From: Artocarpus heterophyllus | Taxonomy: Eukaryota; Streptophyta; Magnoliopsida; Rosales; Moraceae | Direction: 5' to 3' | Assembly: GCA_025403435.1 (NCBI GenBank) | Contig: CM046347.1 | Location: 28,670,183 to 28,734,182, forward strand | Length of the DNA stretch: 64,000 nt | Part shown: in pieces, positions 20,579 through 33,514 of the stretch | Numbering within the stretch: the first letter of the stretch is position 1 | How the letters are laid out: every line of letters starts with the position of its first letter | Position numbers and translations under genes: made by a program | Notes under the pieces: model-generated | Seen by the model: the letters and a program-made list of their open reading frames with translations, nothing else | Database searches by the model: none | What the model was told of the DNA's origin: nothing

Positions 20579-23500
20579 TTAAAAGTCGAATGAAAAACAG
20601 AACAAATGAGGGTACAACTCTCTCATAGTCGACTCTAATTCCCAAGTTACTTCATCAGCTCCGTGATGTTGCCACACGACTTTCACAAGGGGTATCTCAC
20701 GACGTCGTAAGCTCATCACTTTTCGATCGATAATTTGAACTGGCGCCTCCTCATAATTCATGTCTTCCTGAACCTGCACATTTAGAAATGGAATAATCTT
20801 GCCTAGTTCAGGCGGACATTTTTGAAGCATCGATACATAAAACACATCATTAACATGAGAAAGCTCGGGAGGGAGATCAAGGCGATAAGTGACCCCACCT
20901 ATGCGCTGAGTAATCTCAAATGGTCTAATATACCTCGGTGCAAGTTTCCCCCTTACACCAAAACGTGCCATGCCTTTGTACGGTGAAACTTTTAGAAGAA
21001 CAAAATCCCCTACCTAGAACTCCAAAGGCCGGCGTCTCCTCTCTGCGTAGCTCTTTTGCCTACTCTAGGCAGCCCTTAACCGATCACAGATCACGGTCAC
21101 TTTCTCATTGCTATCACGAATCTCATCGGGTCGAAGAATGACTCTATCTTTTGGTTTTGCCCAACATACTAGCGAGCAACACGATTGCCCATAAAGTGCT
21201 TCAAATGGTGCCATCCCAATGCTTGCCTAATAACTATTATTATACGCGAACTCTGCTAGATGCAAATATTTCTTCCAATTTTTGCCGAAATCTAAGATGC
21301 ACCCACATAGTATATCCTTAAGGATCTGAATAACCTGCTTAGACTGCCCATCGGTCTGCGAATGAAAGGCCATGCTGAAGTTCAAGTTTGTCCCTAAAGC
21401 CTCCTAAAAACTCCTCAAATACCTAGCATTAAACTGAGTGTCTCTATCAGAAGTAATAGACAAGGGAATCCCGTGTAACCTCACTATATTTTGTAAATAT
21501 AGCTCTACCAAAACACATCTCAAACATGTCGATCTGAAAGGAATAAAATGCGCTGATTTCATCAACCTATCAACGATAACCCAAATTGTGTCATGACTTT
21601 GCTTCGTCCTCAGCAATTCAACGAGGAAATCCATCGTGATATGCTCCCATTTCCACCTTGGAATGGAAAGCGGTTGAAGCTGACCAGCGGGCTTCTGATG
21701 CTCGGACTTCACCTGAAGACAAGTCACGCACTTAGCCACATACTCCTGGACATCCTTCTTCATGCCTCTCCACCAATACTGCCTCTTTAAATTGCGATAC
21801 ATCTTTGTGCTCCTAGGATGAATGGCAAACTGAGACCTATGAGCTTCGTCCATCACGGATTTTGTCACGTCCTTGATCGCTGGCATTACTAGGCGTTCCT
21901 AAAGTATAGCGACCCATCTGTATGAATCCTCCATTCCCTGGACTGTTCTCCATTCCAGATCTGTGTCCATATTCCCTGAAGGTGTTGGTCCCGCCATTGA
22001 TTCTGCTTTATCATCTGAACGAGAGCTAGTGTCGATTTCATATGGTATATCGAAACCTGATCGCTATCGTCGTAGTACTGCAACCCATACTCACTCACTG
22101 TGGCGTCTCTCCTCCAATCCTCGAGTGCTAAACATGTGAGAGATCCTAAAGTCTTCTTGTTGAGCACAACAACGACAATGTTAGCCTTACCCAGATGATA
22201 CTGCAACGTGAAATTATAATCTTCAATCTATTCCACCCATCTCTACTGTCTTAGATTCAAATCCCTCTACGTAAACAAATACCTCAAGCCCTTATGGTCC
22301 AAGAAAACCTGAAAAGTTGCCCCAAACAAGTAGCATCTCCAAATCTTCAAAGCATAAATCACTGCCGCGAGCTCTAAATCATGAGTGGGATAGTTCTGTT
22401 CATGAGGCCTTAACTGTTGTGACCTGTAATCTACAACTCATCCATGTTGCATCAGCACACACCCGAGTCCTCATCCCGATGCATCGGTGTAGACCTCATA
22501 AGGCTCATCACTGCTCAAAATAATCAATACAGGAGCTGTAGACAACCAATCCTTTAACTCTTGGAAAGCATATTCATAGTCCTCGTCCCATTCACACCTG
22601 ACATTTTGCTGGATCAACCTTGTTAATGGAGGCGCTATCTTAGAAAAATCCTTCACGAACTTCCTGTAATACCCGACAAGTCCCAAGAAGCTACGAATTT
22701 CAACCGCGTTCCTCGGTTGTTCCCACTGCACTATAGCCGCAATCTTAGACGAATCTATAGAAATACCCTGCTCGGAGATGATGTGTCCAAAAAACTTAAC
22801 CTCGATTAACCAAAATTCATACTTTTCCTTCTTGGTATACAGCTGGTGTTCTTACAGAACCTAAAGCACGATCCTAAGGTGCTACTCATACTCCTCCCAA
22901 GTCTTGGAATAAATCAATATGTCATCAATAAATACAATCACAAACTGGTCCAAATAAGGCCTGAAAATCCTATTCATCAAGTCCATGAAAGCTGCAGGAG
23001 CATTCATCAATCCAAATGAAATAACCAAAAACTCAAAGTACCCATACCGAGTCCTGAAGGTAGTCTTAGGAATATCCTTCTCTGGTGATATCTAGATCAC
23101 AAGTCAATCTTCAAGAAATATCGGGTACCTCCTAACTGGTTAAACAGCTCGTCGATCTTGGGTAGCAGATACTTATTCTTCACGGTGACCCTATTTAACT
23201 GCCGATAATCACTACACAACCAGAGAGTACCGTCATGTTTCTTTGCAAACAAAACTGGTATGTCCCATGGCGATGTACTGTTCTGAATATATTCTTTATC
23301 TGCTAATTCCTGAAGTTGGGCCCTAAGTTCTTTCATTTCTACCAGCGCCATTCGATACGGTGCTACAGAGATCGAAGAGGTCTTGGTAAACAACTCAATA
23401 CTGAATTCAATTTCTCGATGCGACGATAATCCGGGCAACTCATTGGGGAAGACATCGTCGAATTCATCAACCATTGGTATCGCTACATCCTCCCTTTTTG

Positions 23501-25140
23501 CACTAGACTCTTCTTTAAGATTTAGGAGAAGCGCATAACAAGCCAAATTCCTTCGTCCTCTAAGACACAGTTTCATAAGTCACTCACTCATCACCTGATT
23601 ATTACTACCCTAGCAAGTGATCATTGTCCCCCTATCAGACACTAGGGTTACTTTTCTAAGTTGACAGTCAACTAAAGCATTATATCTAGACAACCAGTCC
23701 ATTCCCAAGATTACGTCATAGGATCTCATGGGGATTACAATCAAATCACTCCTCAGAGCCTCACCCCCAATCACTATCTTGCAGGATTTACATATATAGT
23801 TTACACACACCCGTCGCAAAGGTGAAGAAATCATCAAGGGCTCATTAAATTCCTCTATTTCTAAACCCAAGGCATGTACAAAAGAACTCAAGATGAGGGA
23901 ATGAGTGGCACCGGTATCAAATAGAGCATGAGCTAAGGACTGAGAAACTAAAATCATACCACCAACTATAGCATGGCTAGCTTGAGCGTCCGTGCTCCCT
24001 GATGTCATGGTGTGAATCTTAACTAGAGACTTTCCTTTTCTTTTGTTGGCGTTACTGGGTCCCGGATTTGCTAGTCGATACTGCTGCGATGGAGCCGACT
24101 GCACACTTACTCTACTTAGAGCTTGATACTATGGAGTGTTTCGCTGGAAATCCTATTGCTGATGTCCTTGCGTCAGGTACTGCATCTGCTAAGGTACGGA
24201 CTGATAAAAAGGCAGTTGAGGAGGTTACTGCGAAGGAATTAAAGACTGAACCTGAAACTGACGACTCGCACCCTCTCCAGCTTGGAATCCTTACCGAGCG
24301 TTCCTGATTAGGCAATTCCTCTTAATATGTCCTGGCTGCTGGCAATAATGACAATGAAAACTATAAGGGTTATTGCGCTCGCTACCTAACGAACTACCAC
24401 TCCCACTGCTGGCATCTCCTTACTGGTTTTTCACCTGGGCTTGGCGGCTACCACTATTTCTTCGATTACTCCTCTAGGGCCCTCCTAATGTTCTTGCCCG
24501 ATTCTCACTGTAAAGAGTATGTTCACTTTCCATAGAAATAGCTGACCAACTCACCAAAATTTTAGAGTGGAAAGGCCACCACTTACTATCGGATAGATGC
24601 CTTAAGCCGGTCCTGAAACTTGATAGATTTCTCCCTCTCAAAAGCCATAGCTGATAGGGCAAACTTAGCCAACTCATTAAACTTAGCCTCATATTCTCAA
24701 ACCGTCATATTGCCCTGCTCTAACCGATGAAACTCAATAACCTTCTGATCCCTATATCCTAATGGAAAGTAACACTCATAGAACAGTTCCTCAAATCTAT
24801 CCCAACCAATGTTCCCAGCATTTTCCAAACACTTAGCACTACCTTCCAACTTGTAAGCAGCAAAATCGAGATGGTACTCCATCGGTACTCTGAGGGTATC
24901 CAAGTGCTTCACTATAGAATCTAGCCAGCATTCAGCAATCTGCAGGTCTCCGTTTCCATCAAAAGTTGGAATAGATGTGCGATGGAACTCTTTAAAGTTC
25001 GTATACCGGTGATTCGCCTTGGAATCCTTAGGCCTAGCTCTCACTGCCATTTACCGAAAAGCAATGAACATGGCTACCATCAGAACTTCCTCATCGGCAA
25101 AATTTGCATCTGTAGTAGCTGGACGATGTCTTCTTGCCAT
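20579..25140 (-). pseudogene. Chromo-1 gag-pol polyprotein, broken
   Basis: Ty3 Gag-Pol read from ATG at 25140 (MARRHRP), with a stop just before a second methionine at 25050. Gag remains at 24474-25050. Protease, with an intact DTGATHS active site, is in 23610-24104. RT starts in 23097-23576 and its FIDD catalytic motif is near 22920-22945. The RT/RNase H boundary is in 22471-22731, integrase zinc-binding and core (SITSDRD) in 21404-21886, and the C-terminal chromodomain-like tail in 20579-20971. The frame is broken into at least nine pieces by stops and indels. The C-terminal tail is open here, whereas the young copy has a stop at 35029. It cannot encode a functional polyprotein. Confidence 0.93.
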
Positions 25141-25230
25141 TTCCCTCAATTATGAAAACAAAATTGGACTGCTAGTGGTTTCTCATTGCCATACATATGT
25201 GTGCACAATTCCCAAGATTCATAAATCTAG

Positions 25231-25243
25231 GGCTTTGATACCA
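25231..25243 (-). other. Primer binding site, reverse Chromo-1
   Basis: GGCTTTGATACCA on the plus strand, that is TGGTATCAAAGCC on the element strand, three bases inside the 5' LTR. It matches initiator tRNA-Met with one G to A change relative to TGGTATCAGAGCC. Confidence 0.88.
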
Positions 25244-25246
25244 ATT

Positions 25247-27393
25247 TGTCACGTCCTGTAATCCGAGGGGTGACGTGGAGGATTAATTAAATTTAATGAG
25301 AATTGCCCTAAAAAGATAATAATAATTGATTTTTAAAAAATGTAAAAATTATTAGAAATCCTTAAACAAATAGATAAAATGCAAACATTAAATAAACAAA
25401 CCCCATTGGGTCCCACCGAACCCACTTTAGTGTGCACACATAGTACTAGCAATATTAAATATATAACCACAGTCCAAGGAGATATAAGTAAATTTAAAAC
25501 ATTACATGCCTTGTTATAAGTACACTAAAAGATAATGTTCTAATCCTATAATTTTCTTCCTAGTTCTTCAGCCTCCCTAAGCTGAACTCCATCTAGTGGG
25601 GGAGAGGGGGGGGGAGAGAGGGAATTTTAAAACAAGAAAATGTAAGCGAAAGGCTCAGTATGACTAAAACTTAAATAAAACATTTAATTTAAATAGATAT
25701 ACATTATATTTAATCGAATACTATAACATAGGGCAATTAAATGGAACAAATAATGAATTAGAACTTATTAAATTTGTTCACATAGGATTAATCATTTACT
25801 TATCCATAGACAAACTCATTATTAGGTTATAGGCAAAGTCAAATGAATCACCATCGGAGTGGCCCAGCTGGGTTTCGGGACTTGCCCCCAAGATCGTGCT
25901 TCGCATGACCCGATCTCTGTACATGACATCATGCTCTATTTTATCATTCCAGACGGTACCAACTGACACGTCCAGTGTCATCACATCATCATGTTTCATT
26001 TTACCGAATGTTCTCATTACAATCATTATTACCATCCTTTATTTAACTAATAATGAAAATAAGTAATAAACTTCATTTGTTGAAAATCATAAAAAGGTTT
26101 TGTGATCAAACTTCTTTTCAGAACATGGCTACTAAGGAGAAGGGATAGAAGTCCTACCTCGATATCCATACCAATGTCCAACATCGCGGTCCCGTTCCGC
26201 TATATGTTAGCTCCACAGAACCACGAACAACCTTAAATAGAAACTTAGTTTATCAATTCCTAGCGTAAGGTATCCTACATCCCTAAGCTATCTCATGGTG
26301 TTTTAGTATGACTTTAGTGCTCACAAAATCATTTTAAGAGGTCAAAAACTTAATCTAGGCTTAAAACAGTAAAAATGGGCGAAAAAGGCCATTTTTCACG
26401 AGGTTTGGTCGGTCTGTCGGAACCCCTGGTCTGGCCTACCGAACTCCACAGTCCAGCCTGCCAAACTTTCCCAGGTTTGGCCTGTCGACTAGATGAATCT
26501 AGCCTACCAGCCGACCTATGAATCTGGCCTGCCGAACCTATGAATCTGGCTTGCCGAACACCGAGTTTGGCCTGCCGAACTAGAAATCATGGGAGGTCCG
26601 AGGCTTCGATTCTTAGCCTCCCCAAGATCAAAATCAAATCAAAACCTATTTTTCCAAGTCCCAGAGCAAATATCGTGATCATAGATGATAAACAAACATA
26701 GTATGACACATTTAAACACATTTAAAAAAGATTTCCATATGAATTTCAAGAAAATCCAAAAAATGAGGGAAAAAGGGGAAAACTTGATTCAACTCGAATT
26801 TCATGAAATTAAGCCTAAATTTTGAATGATTCAAGTCCTACCAACCTAGATTAGGAGTTTCCTATGCTCAAGAAACTCAAATCACAACATTTTAAGGAGA
26901 TTAAAAGATTTGGGAGAAAATTTAAAAGTTTGAAATTTAAGAAAACAAACCTCGAATCAAAGCTCAAAATCTCGTTTGTGGGGTCCAAATTTGTGTTCTT
27001 CGCCTCCCAATCCAGCTAAGAATCAAGCCCAAAGCTCAAAATTTCAAAATCAAAATCAAAGAGGAGGAAGGGAGAGAGGGGTAGCATGGGAGAGAGGGAA
27101 TGAAGAGAGAGAATGGCTGAGAGAGAGTGAGTGAGAGTGAGGGTGAGAGTGGTTAAATATAGGGACGGATAAATAACACCGTACCCCCAGCACATGGTTT
27201 CTTGCAATCGGGACACATCGGGCATTTGACAAATTGTTTTGTTTCATAATTCAAAACAACACACGAAAATAATAAATGATGGAATAAATTTAAAATACCA
27301 TAAAATACTTTAATTAAGCTCAAGTTTTCATTAGAGCATACTAATTCACCATCTAATCACCATTTACGCATAATTAAATTTTCTAGGCGTTAA
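25247..27393 (-). repeat. Chromo-1 5' LTR (reverse element)
   Basis: TGTCACGTCC to AGGCGTTAA, 2147 bp, followed by the GAAAC duplication. The terminal C of the LTR appears lost (CGTTAA where CGTTACA is expected). Contains the decayed GCCGAA cluster at 26400-26582 and a G-rich run near 25597-25621. Confidence 0.92.
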
Positions 27394-27398
27394 GAAAC

Positions 27399-28063
27399 TT
27401 AAACATTAAAGCATATGAGGGCTTTAAACGGTAGTAAACTGAACTTGTTTTTCTAACATGCTTTTCAAACAAAGCAGCAATAAATATAAACGTTAGTTAG
27501 AACGTACATAAGAGGTGATATTTAATAGGAAAGAAAACTACAATACGGCTCAAGAGCATTATAAAGCAAAAATACAAAAAGGAAGGGAAAAGGGATGATT
27601 GGGGAAAATAATCTCTTATGAATATTTGGTGTGTCCCCACATCAATTAGGTTTATAATTTATTATGGTTTTCCATTTAAATCACATTTGTACCATGAAAC
27701 ACGTATTGCCAAAAATTTAAGTAAATGATTAAAAATGAAATATCCATTTCGCGGCTTGCAATTGCTGCTTCTTCCCACTTAACATGGAAACATGATTCGT
27801 TCATATGGCAAATAGATGCAAAGATTTCAAATGATTACGACAAAAGAACATCGGATTTAATAATAAGAAAGCAACAACAGTCAAATCAAAGAAGACAGTA
27901 CCTACGTTGAAAAGGATGAATTCTCTCTCTGGAGCACTAGGTATTGCAACAAACCCTTGGGCTCTATAGATAGCAAGAGATACATTCCATCTTGACTGGC
28001 ATAATCTTTTAGTCTATTTTAGATCAAGAGAAATGCACTAATAAAAAATTTCAAAGGCATCGA
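27399..28063. other. Unassigned DNA, no gene recognised
   Basis: AT-rich. A short open stretch on the minus strand near 27900-27990, followed by GTAGGTACT, has an exon-like look, but no domain is recognisable and it is too short to call. It continues, after removal of the nested insertions, at 38608. Confidence 0.4.
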
Positions 28064-28639
28064 CAAACTGATGAGTGAGCATTTTACTCAAAAATCAAGT
28101 AATTTTTGAGCTTAAATGTTTGTAAAAATCCTCAAGTATTTGTGTTATCTTGATATTATTAGTGTTACTTTATAGAAAAATAAAAATATGCAACTTTATG
28201 GAATTATTGGCATCAGTTGGAGCTCAAAGGAACAATTTTTAGTTGAAACCAACATTGGCCGCGCACCCACGGAGCATTAGGTGCATGACAACATGTGTTG
28301 AGAACACCAGCTTAGGGTAGTGTGAGTGTGCACGCCCAGGAGGACTATAGGTAGCTAGTGTAACGTCCCGAAATTTATTTAATATTAATGTAATGTAAAT
28401 GATGAATTAGTGTGCCATAATTAAAGTTTTAACTTTAATTAGATTATTTGGTTGGATTTTTAGTTTTTGGTTGTTTTGATAAATTGATACATTTAAAGGA
28501 TTTCTTATTGTTTCAAAATGCTGTTTTGAGTTTTAAAACACAACAATTGGTAAAATGTTAAAAATACTCCGTTTTACAAAACCGTGGGCGGCACATGGTT
28601 TTCGCACAGTAAAACCGCCCACCGATTTTCTCTATTTAT

Positions 28640-28727
28640 TTCTCTCTTCTCTCTCTCTCTCCTCACTCTCACGTTCAACTCTCTCTCTCTTCTCTCTCTC
28701 TCGGCAGCTCCCTCTCTCTCTCAATCT
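28640..28727 (+). repeat. CT-rich tract near LTR transcription start
   Basis: Nearly continuous CTCTCT sequence directly downstream of the TATA-like box, repeated at 35538-35625 and as GA-rich DNA in the reverse copies. Such pyrimidine patches are common near plant transcription starts. Small frames through it (runs of Leu and Ser) are artefacts. Confidence 0.7.
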
Positions 28728-29205
28728 CTTTCAAAAATTTTTGATTTTCATTCGAATTCAAGCTTCGGAACAGCAAGGAGGAAGCTCGGGGACGTGATTC
28801 GGCAACCGAGAACGCGGATTGAAGCTTCGATTCGAGGTTAGATTCGAAATTTCTAAACTTTTTACAAAATTTTCAATTTTGTGTGTTTTTGAAATCTAAG
28901 TTTGTTTTAGCTTAGAAAACCGTGGATTTGTGTTAAATGAACTTAAAACAACTAGAATCTAAGCCTAGATTGAAGAAAAACGGATTGGATTCAAGATTTT
29001 CATTTTTCTCCTCTTTTTCTCATTTTTGGATTTTTGAGGATTTCGAGTTTAAATGTTGTTTAAATGATCCCAAACATGTTCTAGAATGTTTTTCTATCAA
29101 TTATAGTTGTTTTTCATGCCTGGGATTTGAGAAAAACAGGTAGAAACAAGATTTGGATTTTGGGGATCGAGAAACCCGTGGCTGGGATTTCTGGATCTTC
29201 CCAGT

Positions 29206-29376
29206 TTGGCAGGCCGAAGTTCATGTTCGGCAGGCCGGAGTGATGATCGGCAGGCCGGTGTTCTTCCGACCGGCAGGCCGAATCTGGGGAAATGTTCGGC
29301 AGGCCGAACCTTGTTTCTGGCAGGCCGAACTGTGCAGTTCGGCAGGCCGAAGCAGGGCATCCGGCAGGCCGACCGA
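29206..29376 (+). repeat. GCCGAA palindrome cluster, Chromo-1 LTR (best preserved)
   Basis: Eight copies of the CGGCAGGCCG core (several as full TTCGGCAGGCCGAA) spaced 8-20 bp apart over 170 bp. The 3' LTR copy is at 36104-36274. Each unit is an interrupted palindrome TTCGGC-AG-GCCGAA. The first two units are joined by the spacer TTCATG, as in the Copia-A leader at 61299-61330. The function is unknown; a binding-site array is the simplest reading. Confidence 0.85.
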
Positions 29377-30514
29377 GGCATGGAAAATTTTGTGATTTTT
29401 ACCCGATTTCACTGTTTTGAACCCTGATTTAAATCCCAACCTTATAGGATGATTTTAATGATACAAATGGCACACTAGGACATCATGAAATGATTTAGTA
29501 ACATAGAATGTCTCAAACTAGATATTGATTGATTTAGTTGGTATCTAGGATCGTTCGTGGTTCCGTGGAGCTAACGTATAGCGGACCGGGATTACGGTGT
29601 GGGGTACCGGCACGAGTACTGAGGTAGGACTTCTATCCTATTTCTTTGGTAGCCTGGTTTTGAAATGATTTGGCTTTGAAAAGGATTTCTATCAAAATGT
29701 TTTCAACGGTTGTTTGAAAATGGTTTTATCGGTTATATTTTTATATACCGTGACATGAAATGAATTTCATAATGAATGTAATTGACAACACTCGGTAATT
29801 GGGTTTTGAATGATAATGATAATAAACACATAGGCATGATGCCATATCAGAGATCGGGTCGTGATCGACCTTGGGGGCAGGTCCCGAAACCCAGCTGGGC
29901 CACTATGGTGGTGATTTCATGGTTTGCCTAGGTAAATGTAAACTGGTGTTTTGATTTGACGAGTAGACTGTTCTGTGTCAGAACGGTTCTACTCAATTTA
30001 TTTATTTATTTATTCAAGTTTCCTTTTTGTATAACTCCTGATAATGTTATGTTTCTTTGCATTAAATTATTTTATAAAACTTAGTCCTACTGAGCCTTTT
30101 GCTCACGTTTTACTGTTTTAAATTCCCCCCCTTCTAGGTGGTTTCCCATTTAGGTTTGGAGAAGATTCTTCGGACCGAACTCAGGAGCAATAGGAGAATT
30201 TATTTACATTCTGTATTTATTAATCAAGGCATGTAAGACTTAACTTTATTTGTACTTGGACTGTAATTGTATTTGTGATATTGTCAGATCCATGTGTGTG
30301 CTCAAGTTGTGGGTTGTGGAACCCATATTCGCGGTTTTTATTTAAATTGCTATTATTTGCCTAATATTTTATAAACTCGTTTATCGAATGTGGTGGAAAA
30401 TCTCTTTATTTCTTGCTTAATTGGATTTTTAAACCGTTAATTTCAATAAAATTCTCTTTTAATTAATCTAAATATTCCGCCACGTCACCTCCTGTACTCC
30501 GGGGCGTGACAGAA

Positions 30515-30527
30515 TGGTATCAGAGCT
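30515..30527 (+). other. Primer binding site, Chromo-1
   Basis: TGGTATCAGAGCT, three bases after the 5' LTR, complementary to the initiator tRNA-Met 3' end. Confidence 0.93.
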
Positions 30528-30616
30528 CAAGGTTATGAACCTTGGGAATTGTGCACACATAGGTTTGACAATGAAATACCTCTGACAGTCCAAATTTTGT
30601 TTTTAGAAGTGAGAGA

Positions 30617-33514
30617 ATGGCACCTAGACGTCGTTCGACAGCTGACGCCGAGTTCGGAAATGATGAGGGCCTAATGAGGTCTATGATTGCGGCTTTCCGG
30701 CAGATGGCAGCCAGGACTAGACCGGAAGACTCCAGTGTTGGTAGTCGGCATGCTTTCTTTAAGGAATTTCGGCTGGCGTCTATTCCGAATTTTGATGGCA
30801 ATGGGGATCCGCAGCTAGCAGAGTATTGGTTGGATTCGATCTTGAAGCATCTAGATACTCTTGGTGTGCCTGAGGAGTATCGTGTGGAGTTTACGGCGTA
30901 TAAGCTCGAGGGTGGCGCCAACACCTGGTGGAAACAAACTAAGCGTCTGGAGCGCAGTGGCGATATCGGTTGGGACAAGTTCGAGGATCTGTTCTATGAT
31001 CGGTATTTTCCGCAGGGATATCGAGATCAGAAGGCAGCTGAGTTTTATAGATTGCAGCAGGGTGATATGTCAGTTCGGGAGTACGAGGCAAAGTTTAGCG
31101 AGTTGGCTAGGTTTGCTCCATCAGCTGTGGCATCAGAGCGTGAGAAATGCATCAAGTTTCAGGAAGGACTCAAGGCTCCTATTCGACGGCAGTTGGTTGC
31201 TCTACGGCTTAGGGGTTTCAGAGAGCTTGTGTCGTCGGCGATCTCCGTGGAGAATGATTACGTACAGTATTGTGAGGACCGAGCCAAGGCTTCAGGAGGA
31301 CCGCAGAGGAGTGGCAGGAAGAGCACCAGTAGTCGTCCAGCTCCGGGGAAAGGCAAGCAAGGCGGTGCGACCAGTGGCAGCAGCAGTTCGTCTGGCAGCG
31401 GGCGCAGCAATCCCTACAGCTTCCATTGTCATTTCTGTCAGCAGCCCGGACACATCAAGAGGAATTGCCCGATCAGGAGTGCTCGTCTTGGATCTCAGAC
31501 CGGGGAGGATGCCAGTCGTTCGTCTCAGCCTCAGCCTCAGATCCTACCTCTGCCTCTGCAGTACCCGCAGTTGCAGTATCCGCAGTTTTCTCCTCAGCAA
31601 TTCTCATATCCGGCACGAGGACAACAGCCGCAGTATTTTCAGCGCAGTGTTCCTCAGTATAGAGCTCCGAGTACAGGTAGTGTGCAGTCATCTCCATCTC
31701 AGCAGTATCGGCCGAGTAATGCAGGACCCAGCAATGTCGGTAGAGGAAAAGGGAAAGCGCCAGTGCAGGTTCATGCAATGGCATCTGGACGGTCAGATTC
31801 TCAGACTGGTAACGCGGTTGTCGATGGAATGATTTTGGTTTCTAGATCTCTAGCTCGCGTTTTATTTGATACCGGTGCCTCTCATTCTCTCATTTCGAGT
31901 TCCTTTGTACATGTCTTGGGATTAGAAGTAGAAGAGTTTAAGGAACCCCTAGTCATAACTTCTCCCTTGGGGCGGGTGTGTGTAAATTGTATGTGTAAAT
32001 CCTGTAAAATAAAGATTGGGGATGAGATTTTGAAAAGTGATTTGATTGTACTCCCCATGAGTTCCTATGATGTGATTTTAGGGATGGACTGGTTGTCCAG
32101 GTATAGTGCAGTTGTGGACTGCCAACTTAGAAAAGTGACCCTAGTGTCTGATAGGGGGACGGTAATCACTTACCAGGGTGGTGGTGATTGGCTAATGAGT
32201 GAGCGTCTCATGAAGTCATGTCTAGGAGGGCGAAGGAATCTAGATTGTTTTGCTTTTCTTGCCAATCTAGATTGCGAGCCCTATGTTTCGAGTAGTAGTG
32301 TAGCGATTCCGGTGGTTGGTGAGTTCGAGGATGTCTTCCCCGACGAGTTATCAGGGTTACCACTGCATCGGGAGATTGAGTTTGGTATCGAGTTGTTTCT
32401 AGGGACATCACCGATTTCTATGGCACCTTATCGGATGGCGCTGGTAGAAATGAAGGAATTGAGGAAGCAACTTCAGGAGCTTGCTGATAAAGGATATATT
32501 CGGAATAGCACATCTCCGTGGCGAACACCAGTTTTGTTCGCTAAGAAGCACGATGGGACTCTCAGGTTATGTGTGGATTATCGGCAGCTAAATCGTGTTA
32601 CGGTGAAGAACAAGTATCCCTTGCCTAGGATTGATGAGCTATTTGATCAGTTGGGAGGTTCGCGATACTTCTCGAAGATTGATTTGCGGTCAGGTTATCA
32701 TCAGCTCAGAATCAAGGAAGAGGATATTCCCAAGACAGCTTTTAGGACTCGGTATGGGCACTTTGAGTTTCTGGTTATGTCTTTCGGGTTGACGATTGCT
32801 CCAGCAGCTTTTATGGATTTGATGAACAGGATATTTAGGCCGTATCTGGATCAGTTTGTGATCGTGTTCATCGATGACATTCTTGTGTATTCTAAGACAT
32901 GGGAGGAGCATGAGCAGCATCTTCGGATCGTGCTTCAGACTCTGCGGGAGCACCAGTTGTATGCTAAGAGGGAAAAGTGTGAGTTCTGGTTGACTGAGGT
33001 CAAATTTCTGGGTCATGTCATCTCGGAGCATGGTATTTCAGTGGATCCGTCCAAGATTGAAGCTATATTGGAGTGGGAACGACCAAGGAATGTAGCAGAG
33101 ATTCGCAGCTTCTTAGGTCTTGTTGGATATTACAGGAAATTTGTAAAGGACTTTTCGAAGATTGCAGCTTCGTTGACGAGATTGATCAGGAAAAATGTCA
33201 GGTTTGAGTGGGATGAAGACTGTGAGTCTGCTTTTCAGGAATTGAAGAACCGGTTGACTTCAGCTCCAGTATTAGTTATTCCTAGTAGTGACGAGCCGTA
33301 TGAGGTTTATGCTGATGCTTCAGGGCGCGGACTTGGATGCGTGTTGATGCAGCATGGACGTGTGGTTGCGTACGGATCGAGACAGCTACGACCTCACGAG
33401 CGGAATTATCCTACTCACGATTTAGAGCTTGCAGCGGTGATCTACGCGCTGAAGATTTGGAGATGTTACTTGTATGGAGCATCGTTTCAGGTCTTCTCCG
33501 ATCATAAGAGTTGA
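30617..33514 (+). CDS. Chromo-1 Gag-protease-RT-RNase H (5' part of gag-pol)
   Basis: 965 codons from ATG 30617 (MAPRRRS). Gag is at about residues 45-230, followed by a Ser/Gly-rich linker. A CCHC zinc knuckle has C271, C274, H279 and C284, followed by a Gln/Pro-rich linker. The aspartic protease has DTGAS at 418-422. Reverse transcriptase spans about 600-790, with FIDD at 751-754 as catalytic pair. RNase H begins about 894 (D900, E937, D962). The product would assemble particles, process itself and make cDNA in the cytoplasm. The frame ends early inside RNase H (SDHKS then stop) because one base is missing relative to the family; the rest continues at once in the next frame. A single-base change in an otherwise clean frame fits a recent insertion or a sequencing error. 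Confidence 0.95.
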   Translation: MAPRRRSTADAEFGNDEGLMRSMIAAFRQMAARTRPEDSSVGSRHAFFKEFRLASIPNFDGNGDPQLAEYWLDSILKHLDTLGVPEEYRVEFTAYKLEGGANTWWKQTKRLERSGDIGWDKFEDLFYDRYFPQGYRDQKAAEFYRLQQGDMSVREYEAKFSELARFAPSAVASEREKCIKFQEGLKAPIRRQLVALRLRGFRELVSSAISVENDYVQYCEDRAKASGGPQRSGRKSTSSRPAPGKGKQGGATSGSSSSSGSGRSNPYSFHCHFCQQPGHIKRNCPIRSARLGSQTGEDASRSSQPQPQILPLPLQYPQLQYPQFSPQQFSYPARGQQPQYFQRSVPQYRAPSTGSVQSSPSQQYRPSNAGPSNVGRGKGKAPVQVHAMASGRSDSQTGNAVVDGMILVSRSLARVLFDTGASHSLISSSFVHVLGLEVEEFKEPLVITSPLGRVCVNCMCKSCKIKIGDEILKSDLIVLPMSSYDVILGMDWLSRYSAVVDCQLRKVTLVSDRGTVITYQGGGDWLMSERLMKSCLGGRRNLDCFAFLANLDCEPYVSSSSVAIPVVGEFEDVFPDELSGLPLHREIEFGIELFLGTSPISMAPYRMALVEMKELRKQLQELADKGYIRNSTSPWRTPVLFAKKHDGTLRLCVDYRQLNRVTVKNKYPLPRIDELFDQLGGSRYFSKIDLRSGYHQLRIKEEDIPKTAFRTRYGHFEFLVMSFGLTIAPAAFMDLMNRIFRPYLDQFVIVFIDDILVYSKTWEEHEQHLRIVLQTLREHQLYAKREKCEFWLTEVKFLGHVISEHGISVDPSKIEAILEWERPRNVAEIRSFLGLVGYYRKFVKDFSKIAASLTRLIRKNVRFEWDEDCESAFQELKNRLTSAPVLVIPSSDEPYEVYADASGRGLGCVLMQHGRVVAYGSRQLRPHERNYPTHDLELAAVIYALKIWRCYLYGASFQVFSDHKS

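Larger units (their letters stand above)
18437..27393 (-). mobile_element. Complete Ty3 chromovirus (Chromo-1), reverse, decayed
   Basis: Full structure on the minus strand: 5' LTR 25247-27393, primer site 25231-25243, gag-pol 25140 down to 20579, polypurine tract 20544-20556, 3' LTR 18437-20543. The flanks carry a perfect 5-bp duplication GAAAC (18432-18436 and 27394-27398). Domain order (RT before integrase, terminal chromodomain) marks it as a chromodomain Ty3 element, probably the Tekay/Del type. It belongs to the same family as 28359-37409 but is much more mutated, so it is the older insertion. Confidence 0.95.
28359..30511 (+). repeat. Chromo-1 5' LTR
   Basis: TGTAACGTCCCG to GGGGCGTGACA, 2153 bp. 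A TATA-like CTATTTAT lies near 28631 just before a CT-rich block. The GCCGAA cluster is about 570 bp downstream of it, so probably in R or U5. A poly(C) run is at 30126-30132. Confidence 0.96.

Noticed and set aside
27900..27990. Exon-like open stretch on the minus strand
   Set aside because: Too short, no identifiable homology, no convincing partner exon.
28555..28841. Two overlapping frames rich in Leu/Ser/Phe, repeated at 35453-35739
   Set aside because: They read through the CT-rich tract of the Chromo-1 LTR; low complexity, identical in both LTRs because the LTRs are duplicates.
29097..29439. Overlapping frames on both strands with repeated AGR/RPA/QAE residues (also 35995-36337 and 61113-61688)
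   Set aside because: Translation of the GCCGAA palindrome arrays; open on both strands because the unit is palindromic and lacks stops. No start context or domain.
30861..31832. 323-residue frame overlapping Chromo-1 gag in another phase
   Set aside because: Out-of-phase shadow; the true frame carries Gag and zinc-knuckle motifs.
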